From JACPDH01 sp051305935 (lineage in GTDB: Bacteria > Acidobacteriota > Thermoanaerobaculia > Gp7-AA8), in contig JBPPMG010000342.1 in assembly GCA_051305935.1 (NCBI GenBank), positions 1 to 17,561 on the forward strand: DNA of 17,561 nucleotides, given 5' to 3'. The translations under genes and the position numbers were made by a program. Under the pieces are notes generated by a model that was not told where the DNA came from, ran no database searches, and saw nothing but the letters and a program-made list of their open reading frames with translations. Positions within the stretch are counted from its first letter, which is position 1. Every line of letters starts with the position of its first letter. Below are positions 1 through 7,445 of this stretch, piece after piece.

Positions 1-3000
1 GAATGGGTGAGGGTGATCGCGGGATCGACCGCGCAGTCTGACGCCGAGCCGATGCCGGGAATCAGGCCGGGAGCCGCAAACAGGGTCTGCCCGATTCCGC
101 CGTTCTGGGCGAAGTAGTTGTCGTTCGCCGTGGTCGTGATGCCAAAGGCGCCTCCGCTCACGTCGAGCGTGGGTGGCACTGCCGTGCTCGTGTAGACCAC
201 GACGCCGCCACCACCGCCTCCGCCGGGTCCGTGCCGTGCGCCCGGGAAGCCCGCGGGGGGTTCGGTAGCCCACGCGTTGCCACCCTTGCCGCCGCGCGCG
301 CGGACGCTGAGGCCGCTCATCGTGCCCGTTGTGACGGTGACGATCACGCTGCCGCCAGCGCCGCCGCCGCCGCCGCCGTCGTTCTCGGTGCCGTCATACG
401 CGGACGCGCCGTCGGCGCTGAGGATCGCGCCCGCGGCGACCGAGAACTGGGCCGCGCGTATGACCATCAGGCCACCGCCGGCCGCGCCGCCCGCGGCGAG
501 TGGAAGGACCGGGCTGTTGTTTCGCGTGCCTGCGCCGCCGCCGCCGCCTAACACGAGCTTCGTGATCGCCGGAGTCACTGCCGCGCCGACGCCGCCGCGG
601 TCGAGGTTGGTGTTCCACGAGTGTCCGCCTGTGCCGCCGGCACCGCCGTTGCTGCCGCCGCCGCCGCCCGAGTTCTGGTCGTTCGCGGCGGGATTGCCGT
701 CGGTCGAGCCGCCGCCGGCATTGCCGGGCGCGCCGCGAGCCATCGAGCCGTTCGGGTAGCCGTCGTTAGGCTGGTTCGTGGCAAGCGGTCCGCCCGCGCT
801 GTTCACGAACGCCGGTGTTCCCGCGTTCCCTTCGCCCTTGCTGCCGTTGGCGTTGATGGTGGAGCTAGTTCTCCAGTCGGTGTTCGCGCCCGCGCCTCCG
901 CCGAGCTGGCGGCCGGCGCCGCCGCGGAAGCCAAGGCCATCGACCGAGGCAGCGACGCCTGAGTTGATCGTAAGCAGGCCCTGGACGTCGATCGCCAGAA
1001 TTCCGCCGGTGCCGAGGCCGATCGTACCCGCGGTCGTGGTCTCCCAGGGGGCTGCCGTCACACCGTTCAGCGTGGCCGTCGTGTACTGTGGCACGCGCAC
1101 GACCTGGAATCGCGCCTGTCCCTTGGTGGCACTGGCATTCGTATTGGTGTAGGCGTTGAGAAGGCCGGTCCCTGCGCCGGCACCTTGCAGATTCAGCGTT
1201 CCGCCGGCGAGTGCAACCGCGCTCGTCGCGCGCACGAACTCGTAGGCGCCCGCGTTGACGTTGATCGCTCCTGCGCCTCCTCCAACCGTGCCGTCGCCAT
1301 AGCTGTCGGTGTTGGTCGAGTTGATGGTCGCGTCCTGCATCTGAATGACCATCAGCAGGTCGCCGATCGCGATCGGTATCTGGGCGCCGGGTAGCGCGCG
1401 TGCTGCTCCGAGCGTGATCGACGTGGCGCCCGCGGCGACTGTTGCGGTGCCGGGGAAATAGGTGTTGACGACGCCACTGAGTGTGCCACCGGGCCCGAGC
1501 GGGGGCGCTGGGACGCAGACGAGCGGCAGTACTGGAGGCCCACCCGTGACCATGTGCGTGACGGCGGCGCTGTCGTTGGTCGGGATCGGGTCGTAGGTGG
1601 TCGACGTGTCGAAGCCGATGCCTGCCTGGTTGAGCTTGTTGCCCCCGGCATTGGCCGTGGCGACGATCGTGATGGTGGCAGACGCGCCGTTCGCCATGTT
1701 CCCAAGGCTGCAACTCACGACGTTCGTGCCGGAGCACGAACCGAGCGTGGTCACGGTCGAGACCCACGTCATGCCGGCGGGGAGCGGGTCGGTCACGGTG
1801 ACCGCGTCCGCGGTATCGGGGCCGTTGTTGGTGACCGTCAACGTGTAGGTGACGTTCGCGCCGACCGCGACGCTTGCGGGAAGCGCCGTTTTCGTGATCG
1901 ACACGTCGGCCGTGTTGATCTGGAGGATGGTCGTCCCGACGGTGGAGCTGTTGTTGGCGAGATCGGGATCGAACCCGTCCGCCGTGACCGTGCCGGTGTT
2001 GCTGATCGCGCCTAACGCTTTCGCCTTGACGGCTACGGTGACGATCGCGGTGGCACCGTTCGCGATGGTTCCCAGGTTACAGGTGACCGTCGTGGTTCCG
2101 GAGCAGGAGCCCTGCGTCGGAGTCGCCGATTGCAACTCGACGTCGACCGGGAGGATGTCGGTTGTGGTGACGTTCGTCGCCGCGGAGGGCCCGCCGTTGG
2201 TGACGTTCAGGGTGTACGTGAAGGTGTCGCCGAGGTAGACGGGAGACGTCGCCGTTTTCGTGATGGCGAGGTCGACCGAGTGGAGTTGCGCGCCGGACAG
2301 GGCGCCGGCGGAATGGTTGACGCAGTTGTCGCGGGCGAAGATGGCGTAGTGGTAGGACGTGCCGCTGGACGTGCCGCTGTCGACGAAGCTCGTGCCGTTT
2401 CCGGCGTAGACGACGGTCGAAGCGCCGATCGTGTTCCCCGCGACGTAGGTCGTACCTTCGACGGGCGTGTCGGCTACGGCCGCGCCCGTGCGGCGAAGGA
2501 TCACGACCGCGGCGAAATCGGCGGTGACGGGGTTGGTCCAGTTGAGCGTGATCTGCCCGGACTCCGGAGTGATCGCTCCCCACGTCGCGCCGGCCGGCGA
2601 CGCGTTGTCGACGGTGATCGTCCCGCTCGTCGTGTCATTGAATACGAGAGTATTCGTGGCCGTGTGGCCGACGGCTGTAACAAGTCCGGTCGTCGCGTAA
2701 CTCGCCCCCGGAACGGCAGGCATCGCCGCATGTGTCTTCGGCGTGATGCGCACACGGTACTGTGTTGCACTCGTCGTCGCGGTGATGTTGGTCGAGAGAG
2801 CAACGACGACAGTGTTCGACCCCGGCGCGACGGATCCGTAGGTCGTCGCTCCCGTGTCGTTCGTAATCGAGACGCTCGCGATGTTGTTGAACGCGCCGGC
2901 AGGCGCGAGGGCGACGGTGACCGAGTTGATCGTGTCGGTCCCGGAACTGGTCGTGAGCGTGAAGTTGTCGAGGTTCGTGATGCCGGAGCCGGGGCAGGCC

Positions 3001-3845
3001 GTCGAGGCAGCCGGCTCCGCGGTGAGGTTGTTGCCGATGGTCGTCGTGGTCGGTCGGAGGGAGGCGATGGCGACTGCGGACAAATCGTCGGGACTCGAGC
3101 CAAACACGATATCGGTTGTTGCGCCGAAGTCCCCTGCCGCTCCGTGAACGCCGGTGTCAGCAACATAGCTGGTGTTACCGTTGCTCTCTTCCTCGTTCCG
3201 TTGGGTGAAGCCGGCGGGTGCTGCCATGCTCGCGCTGGCGTCACCGTTTCCGGCGAAGTAGAACGTGAACCCGCCGGCCACGAAGTCGATCTGGGATCCA
3301 AAGGTGACGTTCGGTGCGGCTGCATAGTTCGCACCTGAGTCGTTGATCGGCGTGGTCTGGTCGACACCCGAGAACGAGCCCCAACGGATATGGGCCGCGT
3401 TCAGGTCCTGGTTGTACGTGCCACTCACCACGAGAGCGTTTGCTCCGCCTGGTATCGAGGCCTCCGGCAAGTACCACACCTTCACGATCTCGAGCCCGTT
3501 TGTGGCCGAGTTGGTCACGGCCGTCAGTGGCGTCCCACCGAGCGTGGCATTGAAGTTCGTCAGAGTTCCGGAGTTCGGCGTTTCGAGAATCGCCGCCACC
3601 ACGAGGATTCGCTGAGAGCCGGCCGCGACCGTAATGTTGCCTGCGTTGATCGTGAAGCTGTTGGCGTCTGGATTCGTGGAGCTCTGCATGGTCCAGGCGT
3701 TCAACTGAGCCACGGCCGCCAGGAGCGGATTGGCGATCACCAGCATGAGCAGCACGAACATGCCGGTCACGGCGCGATTCTGCGTCAGGTTTCTCCGAAG
3801 GCGCAGAGCGCTCGGCAATTTGGGCTGAATGCAGGTTACGGCCAT
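1..3845 (-). CDS. Giant secreted DUF11-repeat, glycine-rich surface protein (C-terminus beyond left edge)
   Basis: One minus-strand frame stays open from the ATG at 3845 to base 1, at least 1281 codons, with no stop before the window edge. Read in order: a basic stretch and a hydrophobic segment (about residues 30-48, MFVLLMLVIANPLLAA) that looks like a signal peptide or anchor; a beta-rich N-terminal domain (about 50-290); a fibronectin-like part (about 400-515); two DUF11 repeats (about 521-638 and 642-762), each opening with a D-(L/V)-(A/S)-ITKTA motif and containing a YTL-VTN segment; then a Gly/Asn-rich region (about 970-1215) with runs of up to seven glycines. DUF11 repeats are typical of large bacterial cell-surface or secreted proteins, so a role in surface structure or adhesion is likely but not shown. 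An in-frame ATG at 3959 has a better ribosome site and would add 38 residues, so the start is uncertain. The end of the protein, and any sorting signal, is missing. Confidence 0.85.
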   Translation of the reverse strand, partial: MAVTCIQPKLPSALRLRRNLTQNRAVTGMFVLLMLVIANPLLAAVAQLNAWTMQSSTNPDANSFTINAGNITVAAGSQRILVVAAILETPNSGTLTNFNATLGGTPLTAVTNSATNGLEIVKVWYLPEASIPGGANALVVSGTYNQDLNAAHIRWGSFSGVDQTTPINDSGANYAAAPNVTFGSQIDFVAGGFTFYFAGNGDASASMAAPAGFTQRNEEESNGNTSYVADTGVHGAAGDFGATTDIVFGSSPDDLSAVAIASLRPTTTTIGNNLTAEPAASTACPGSGITNLDNFTLTTSSGTDTINSVTVALAPAGAFNNIASVSITNDTGATTYGSVAPGSNTVVVALSTNITATTSATQYRVRITPKTHAAMPAVPGASYATTGLVTAVGHTATNTLVFNDTTSGTITVDNASPAGATWGAITPESGQITLNWTNPVTADFAAVVILRRTGAAVADTPVEGTTYVAGNTIGASTVVYAGNGTSFVDSGTSSGTSYHYAIFARDNCVNHSAGALSGAQLHSVDLAITKTATSPVYLGDTFTYTLNVTNGGPSAATNVTTTDILPVDVELQSATPTQGSCSGTTTVTCNLGTIANGATAIVTVAVKAKALGAISNTGTVTADGFDPDLANNSSTVGTTILQINTADVSITKTALPASVAVGANVTYTLTVTNNGPDTADAVTVTDPLPAGMTWVSTVTTLGSCSGTNVVSCSLGNMANGASATITIVATANAGGNKLNQAGIGFDTSTTYDPIPTNDSAAVTHMVTGGPPVLPLVCVPAPPLGPGGTLSGVVNTYFPGTATVAAGATSITLGAARALPGAQIPIAIGDLLMVIQMQDATINSTNTDSYGDGTVGGGAGAINVNAGAYEFVRATSAVALAGGTLNLQGAGAGTGLLNAYTNTNASATKGQARFQVVRVPQYTTATLNGVTAAPWETTTAGTIGLGTGGILAIDVQGLLTINSGVAASVDGLGFRGGAGRQLGGGAGANTDWRTSSTINANGSKGEGNAGTPAFVNSAGGPLATNQPNDGYPNGSMARGAPGNAGGGSTDGNPAANDQNSGGGGGSNGGAGGTGGHSWNTNLDRGGVGAAVTPAITKLVLGGGGGAGTRNNSPVLPLAAGGAAGGGLMVIRAAQFSVAAGAILSADGASAYDGTENDGGGGGGAGGSVIVTVTTGTMSGLSVRARGGKGGNAWATEPPAGFPGARHGPGGGGGGGVVVYTSTAVPPTLDVSGGAFGITTTANDNYFAQNGGIGQTLFAAPGLIPGIGSASDCAVDPAITLTH

Positions 3846-4161
3846 GGGTCGAGGCGATCGGCCTGTCTCTTGGGAGCCCTCGTGAGTTTGGTAAGGGCAG
3901 CAAGGGCACTCGTCGTTCGCGACGCGAATGGTCGCCTCGCAGTTGTTCGCTCGTATCATCACTATCTCCGGCCGAGGATCTGCCGCCGCACTTGGGTGGC
4001 TCTTGCCCCGACGCAATGGGTGTAACTAAAGCTCACCAACTCAATACTGTACGCCAGCCCGGGGCAACGTCGTTGCCGTCGAAAGACAGAGGGGTCGGAG
4101 GTTCTTCCCCAGTTCTAGAGTCTGATTCAGGAGGCTTACAAATACAGCGTTTCCCGGGCGC
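3846..4161. other. Non-coding gap between the surface protein and the peptidase gene, with a perfect inverted repeat
   Basis: About 200-316 bases, depending on the surface-protein start, carry no convincing gene. Both flanking genes read leftward, so this should hold the promoter and 5' leader of the DUF11 gene. The clearest structure is at 4063-4077: GGCAACG, one base, CGTTGCC, a perfect 7-base palindrome that could be an operator. A looser GGGG/CCCC pairing lies at about 4090-4111. I compared it by eye with the c-di-GMP riboswitch consensus and saw no match. No clear T-tract terminator follows the peptidase gene. Confidence 0.5.
3966..3969 (-). promoter_or_regulatory. Possible ribosome binding site for an upstream start of the DUF11 protein
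   Basis: The minus strand reads GGAG, six bases, then ATG (3959-3957), in frame with the surface-protein gene and with no stop between. The ATG at 3845 has no comparable site. The longer product would put the hydrophobic segment near residue 70, unusually far in for a signal peptide, so neither start is settled. Confidence 0.4.
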
Positions 4162-4599
4162 TCAGCGACACTTCCGCGAAATCTCGAGTGGCAGTCGGGT
4201 GGCAAGGCGTTTGGCGAGGACGATCAGCCGTGCCAGACGGCGCCTGAAGCCCCAACCGAACGTAATCGCGATCCCGTCCCGCTCCACCGACTCGACCCGC
4301 CCCAGCACAGCGCCTGCACCAACCTGTTCCCTCGGCGATCCGGGGGTATCGCCCATCGTGATGAACGTCGCGACGACCATCTGGAATTCTACGACCCGGT
4401 GCGCGGTGAGCCCGCGGTCGCTCGTATAGAGGATTACGTCGCCTCGTCTCACCTCGCGAAGAGCTACCGGCGCGATGGTGACCATGTCGCCGTCAAGAAT
4501 GGCGGGGCCCATGCTCGCGCCCGTAGCGCGGAATCGCACACTCTGGCCAGAACGCAGAAGCTCGGTGCATAGCAGCGGAAACGCGGAGTTGTCGATCAT
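4162..4599 (-). CDS. S24/S26-family signal-peptidase-like protease of the peptide cluster
   Basis: The 145-residue protein has the signal peptidase I hallmarks. There is a serine box, GASMGPAILDGD (S29 the likely nucleophile), then RRGDVILY (about 51-58), then a TAHRVVEF segment with H67 where the general base should be. A histidine there is typical of SipW/ER-type peptidases, whereas classical bacterial LepB enzymes use lysine. No membrane helix is evident, unlike ordinary signal peptidases, so it probably acts in the cytoplasm or at the membrane surface. It is the last gene of the cluster, with only four bases after the kinase-like gene, implying co-transcription. S24/S26 peptidases of this small type are often found beside PqqD and HPr-kinase-like genes in RiPP clusters. 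Leader removal from the 61-residue precursor is the likely job (inference). Confidence 0.8.
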   Translation of the reverse strand: MIDNSAFPLLCTELLRSGQSVRFRATGASMGPAILDGDMVTIAPVALREVRRGDVILYTSDRGLTAHRVVEFQMVVATFITMGDTPGSPREQVGAGAVLGRVESVERDGIAITFGWGFRRRLARLIVLAKRLATRLPLEISRKCR

Positions 4600-4603
4600 C
4601 GTT

Positions 4604-5467
4604 TCAGCTGGCGCTCTCGAGCACGAATTGCACGGCCTCGCTCGCAGGCACGAAAGGCATACGGAAACAGGGGACCTCGCTGGTGAGGGCCCCGAGGAAC
4701 TCGACCGTCGAGGCCATCAGCGTCTCGTCGTAAAAAGGAACGAAGCTCCGCGCGAGGAGACCCGAGATCGCCGCCATCGTGTCGATCCTGATCAGCGCGT
4801 TGGTCGAGCCCCGTTCCAGTAGCATCATCGCCCTGAGTGGCGCGCGTGCGTTCACGGCGAGCTCGCCCTCGCCATGCCATGGGGTGCCGTACATCCACCA
4901 GGTTCCGTCGTCGTCACGTCGGACGATGATCCGGTCGTCGCTCAGCACGCTCGCGCCTGGAAGCGTCTCCCACAACCGTGCGGTCGTCGTCTTTCCGTCA
5001 CCCGACTGCCCGGCGAAGATGTAGCCATCACCCGACGGAGCGACCACTCCGCACGCGTGCAGCTCGATGCCGCCGCGGGCGGCGAGCATCCGGATGCAGA
5101 GAAGCTCGTCGACGGGAAACTCGAGAGCATCGACGGGATCGCCCGGCACGAAAGCCTCGGGGTCCAGAACGATTTCGCCATGCGTGAAATCGAGATTGAT
5201 TCGGGCTTCCTTGTAAGGAGCCTCTCCGAAATTTGCATCGAAGAACTGGTAGACGTACCGATCCCCGCGGGCGTAGAGGCGCCAGGTCGCACCCGAGTCG
5301 AAGATCAACTCTCCGTTAGGCTCGCGATCGAGCGCACCCCAGTGCGCGGTGAGGTTCAGATCGGGCACCGCACGGGCGGCGAGAAAGGGAGTGCAGACGT
5401 CGGACACGCAGAGGCGTAACGACGTCGACGCGGATTCGACACCGATCGTCAGGCCGCCAACCTGCAT
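4604..5467 (-). CDS. HPr-kinase-like P-loop protein, possible precursor-peptide kinase
   Basis: With the ATG at 5467 the product is 287 residues. A P-loop, GQSGDGKT (about 153-160), is followed by LSDDRIIV (about 176-183) and GTPWHGEGE (about 194-202). This order matches the C-terminal kinase domain of HPr kinase/phosphorylase-related proteins. The N-terminal half is a divergent beta-rich domain, not the standard HprK N-domain. Neighbours are not sugar-transport genes, so carbon regulation is unlikely. Homologous kinases in some lasso-peptide clusters (ThcoK, PadeK) phosphorylate the C-terminal serine of the precursor, and the adjacent precursor here also ends in serine. Upstream in-frame sequence (to 5623) overlaps the precursor gene and is arginine-rich and non-coding in character, so I chose 5467 although no strong ribosome site precedes it. 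The gene is 77 bases downstream of the precursor. Confidence 0.75.
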   Translation of the reverse strand: MQVGGLTIGVESASTSLRLCVSDVCTPFLAARAVPDLNLTAHWGALDREPNGELIFDSGATWRLYARGDRYVYQFFDANFGEAPYKEARINLDFTHGEIVLDPEAFVPGDPVDALEFPVDELLCIRMLAARGGIELHACGVVAPSGDGYIFAGQSGDGKTTTARLWETLPGASVLSDDRIIVRRDDDGTWWMYGTPWHGEGELAVNARAPLRAMMLLERGSTNALIRIDTMAAISGLLARSFVPFYDETLMASTVEFLGALTSEVPCFRMPFVPASEAVQFVLESAS

Positions 5468-5529
5468 CGCAAAACGATCGTGAACGCTTGCCTCAGTCGG
5501 AGAGTGAAGAGAAGAGGGCCTGGACGGGG

Positions 5530-5546
5530 GAGGCACCGAGCGCCTC
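5530..5546 (-). other. Small hairpin at the end of the precursor gene
   Basis: The minus-strand RNA reads GAGGC, seven bases, GCCTC, overlapping the stop codon of the precursor gene and preceding the kinase-like gene. No T-tract follows, so it is not a standard terminator. It could act as a partial terminator or RNA-stability element that makes more precursor than kinase, a common arrangement in peptide operons. This is inference, and a five-base stem may be chance in GC-rich DNA. Confidence 0.3.
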
Positions 5547-5730
5547 AGGACCCCTGAGTCGCGCACTTTCCGACGTTCGCGCACTTGCTGCCGCGCGGCC
5601 CGCTTCCGGTGTTGTTCTTGCAAAAGCCGAGGACTGCCTCTTCGGCGCGGAGGAGCACTTTCTCCACGGTAGGAGACGAGTACTGCTTCTTGAGTGGGCT
5701 CGCGGCGTCTGGTGTTCGATTCTCGTTCAT
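5545..5730 (-). CDS. RiPP precursor peptide, 61 residues with three core cysteines
   Basis: The small protein splits into a charged leader (residues 1-36) and a Gly/Ser/Asn-rich tail with C37, C50 and C56, ending GKCATQGS. The leader contains KKQYSSPTVEKVLL, of the type seen in PqqD-bound leaders, and an RAEEAVLGFC motif just before or at the start of the probable core. It sits 24 bases after the radical SAM gene and upstream of the kinase-like and peptidase genes on the same strand. Its ribosome site is the strongest in the cluster. Length, gene position, cysteine distribution and the match to its neighbours make it the substrate of the radical SAM enzyme (inference). Likely products are thioether or other carbon crosslinks from Cys, but the linkage class cannot be read from sequence. 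I do not recognise a named family. Confidence 0.8.
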   Translation of the reverse strand: MNENRTPDAASPLKKQYSSPTVEKVLLRAEEAVLGFCKNNTGSGPRGSKCANVGKCATQGS

Positions 5731-5733
5731 ACT

Positions 5734-5739
5734 CTCCTC
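5734..5739 (-). promoter_or_regulatory. Strong ribosome binding site of the precursor peptide
   Basis: The minus strand reads GAGGAG just before the ATG at 5730 (the GAGG part is five bases away). It is the best ribosome site in the cluster, supports the chosen start of a gene only 61 codons long, and fits a need for much more precursor than enzyme. Confidence 0.75.
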
Positions 5740-5754
5740 AGTTTACCTTACAAC

Positions 5755-7044
5755 TTACTCCGCAACGCGGCAGGAGCCGCAGCCGCCGCCGCTTCCGCAG
5801 CCGGTGGGTGCAGCCCCCGTGGGCGGCTCGGGGTACTGGCTGAGCTCCCAGCCACCCTGCGCCGCGCGCGCCTTCAGACCCTCGACCTCGACCAGCAAAC
5901 CGTCGTGTTCTGTCCCGTCAGGGCAGAACTCGCAGGTCCCGTGCGCGGGTATCTTCCATCCGAGCAGGTGGGCCCGCAGATGAGCGACATGGCAGAGAAA
6001 CTCGACCGGAGCCTCGGGGTCGCCGTTCTCCAACTCGGCGTTCGCAGGACACATCCCGCAGACGCTCTTCAGCTGGCATTTCGTGCACTTCGTCACGCGG
6101 GTGATCTGCTTGTCGCGAACCTTCGCCAGGAACGTGTTCCACCCCTCCTCGACGGAGCCATTCCGGAGGTCGTAGCCCTCCTGGTGAGAGATGACGCAGA
6201 TGCTCATCTTTCCGAGCGGGTCGATCGAGCACGAGTTGATCCCGCCGCCGCAATGGTAGACGTCCTCCTCGTGGCCCGCTCGCTGCTGCGGGCCGATGAA
6301 GACTTCCGCGAACTCCTTCCATTCCTCGGTGCGACGAGGGTCGAGCAGATCGAGCTCGACGATTTCCACGGGGCTTAGGCGAACCTCGAGCGGGCTCTGG
6401 GAGCAGTCGATGCGAGGGGTCATCATCGCGTCGAACTTGAACGGAAGCTTCAACTCCTCCTCGACGAACCGCTTCATCTCCCAGATCTCGTGCCTGTTGA
6501 TCGAGACCGCGACGGTCTTGATCGTGAGAGGCAGCCCACGTTCCTTCAGTAGTTGGATGCCGTTCAGGCAGCGATCATACGAGCCCGGCACACCGGTCAG
6601 ACGCTCGTAGGTCTCGCGCGTCCGTCCGTAGAGCGTGATCTCGATCGCGAACGGGCGCCACTCGAGGAGTGTGTCGGCGATCTTCGGCGTGATCAGCGTG
6701 CCATTCGTGAAGAGCGTGACGAAGAAGCCCTTCTGCTTGGAGTACTTGTAAATGTCCATGAAGTCGCGGCGCGCGAAGATCTCGCCGCCCGTGAACAGCA
6801 GCCAGAGGCACCCTGCGTCGGCGAGCTGATCGAGCAGACGGTAGTGCTCTTCGGTCGAAAGCTCAGCGAGCTGCGCTGCGCGGTCGCCCATCGGGAGGTT
6901 GTTGTAGCAGTGGGAGCAGACGAGCGGGCAGCGCCTCGTGACCTCGATCGTGACGTCGACCGGCGTCCTCGTCCGCACGACCTGTTCGTGCAGCCTCGCG
7001 CTGAACTCCGTGTACGTGAGCACGCGCTCGGGCGTTTCCATCAC
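5755..7044 (-). CDS. Radical SAM/SPASM peptide-modifying enzyme with Cys-rich C-terminal tail
   Basis: The 429-residue protein has the radical SAM CxxxCxxC motif (C39, C43, C46 in RRCPLVCSHCY), a FTGGE SAM-binding motif (about 84-88), and a SPASM domain for auxiliary iron-sulfur clusters. The SPASM cysteines are C265, C272, C283, C320, C323, C329, C332 and C351 (KCTKCQLKSVCGMC). A CEFC pair (371, 374) follows, then a Gly-rich tail with C416, C422 and C425. SPASM enzymes modify ribosomal peptides by radical chemistry; the likely substrate is the 61-residue peptide encoded 24 bases downstream. The gene begins GTG at 7044 or, as likely, ATG at 7041. Both overlap the TGA of the PqqD-like gene (7043-7041), so translation is probably coupled. 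The exact reaction (thioether, carbon-carbon or other) is unknown. Confidence 0.92.
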   Translation of the reverse strand: MMETPERVLTYTEFSARLHEQVVRTRTPVDVTIEVTRRCPLVCSHCYNNLPMGDRAAQLAELSTEEHYRLLDQLADAGCLWLLFTGGEIFARRDFMDIYKYSKQKGFFVTLFTNGTLITPKIADTLLEWRPFAIEITLYGRTRETYERLTGVPGSYDRCLNGIQLLKERGLPLTIKTVAVSINRHEIWEMKRFVEEELKLPFKFDAMMTPRIDCSQSPLEVRLSPVEIVELDLLDPRRTEEWKEFAEVFIGPQQRAGHEEDVYHCGGGINSCSIDPLGKMSICVISHQEGYDLRNGSVEEGWNTFLAKVRDKQITRVTKCTKCQLKSVCGMCPANAELENGDPEAPVEFLCHVAHLRAHLLGWKIPAHGTCEFCPDGTEHDGLLVEVEGLKARAAQGGWELSQYPEPPTGAAPTGCGSGGGCGSCRVAE

Positions 7045-7352
7045 GAGACCTGGCCTTCGACGATGCCTGCCTCGAGCAGTCTTTCGAGGAACTGCTCGAC
7101 GTCGCGCAGCGCCGTTTCAGCGGAGACGTCGAACTCCGCTGCGATCGTGGCGGTGATCTCCGCCGGGCTGCGACCTTCGTCCAGCTGATTCCAGATCGCG
7201 GCGCCGACTTCGTTGAGCACGTAGACCGCATCGAGCTCTGCGGCCCGCGCGCGAATCGGCACGACGATCGTCTCGCCCGCGATCCTGCGAGTCACGAAGT
7301 TTCCTGCTTTTCGCGGGGCATTCTTCACGTTGTGGATGATACGCGTTCGCAA
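7041..7352 (-). CDS. PqqD-like peptide chaperone (RiPP leader-recognition protein)
   Basis: Up to 103 residues with the PqqD pattern: RRIAGETIVVPI, then YVLNEVGAAIWNQLDEGRSPAEI, then a helical end with FLERLLEAGIV. PqqD-fold proteins bind the leader of a RiPP precursor and present it to a radical SAM partner. Here the stop overlaps the start of the radical SAM gene, so the two are probably made together. The 5' end is uncertain: the longest version starts at a TTG (7352) with no ribosome site, while a GTG at 7295 is preceded by AGGA at six bases and would still keep the whole conserved domain. No other pqq genes are present, so this is not evidence of PQQ synthesis. It lies 93 bases after the tonB-like gene on the same strand and may share its transcript. 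Confidence 0.85.
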   Translation of the reverse strand: MRTRIIHNVKNAPRKAGNFVTRRIAGETIVVPIRARAAELDAVYVLNEVGAAIWNQLDEGRSPAEITATIAAEFDVSAETALRDVEQFLERLLEAGIVEGQVS

Positions 7353-7445
7353 GCGCGATTGGATCTGCTATCCGATGGGAGCTGCTTGCGCCTTCGAACA
7401 TCCAAACCGTTCACGGCTGAATAAAGTCCCTCGGGCTTCGCCGAC

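Noticed and set aside
200..760. GCC/GCG-rich tracts as a microsatellite or CRISPR-like array
   Set aside because: They are in frame and encode the poly-Gly blocks of the surface protein. There are no regular repeats with spacers.
2130..3338. Long plus-strand open frame of about 400 codons opposite the surface-protein gene
   Set aside because: It is Arg/Gly/Asp-rich with no recognisable domain. The minus strand gives a coherent DUF11 protein, so this is a GC-rich shadow frame.
3960..4161. Riboswitch in the leader of the surface-protein gene
   Set aside because: By eye there is no match to the c-di-GMP, cobalamin or other consensus cores I could recall. Only a short palindrome is clear.
7041..7352. 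PQQ biosynthesis, linking the PqqD-like gene to the PQQ-type dehydrogenase at 13160
   Set aside because: No pqqA, B, C or E is present. The radical SAM partner and the precursor are of a different type, and the dehydrogenase is about 6 kb away.
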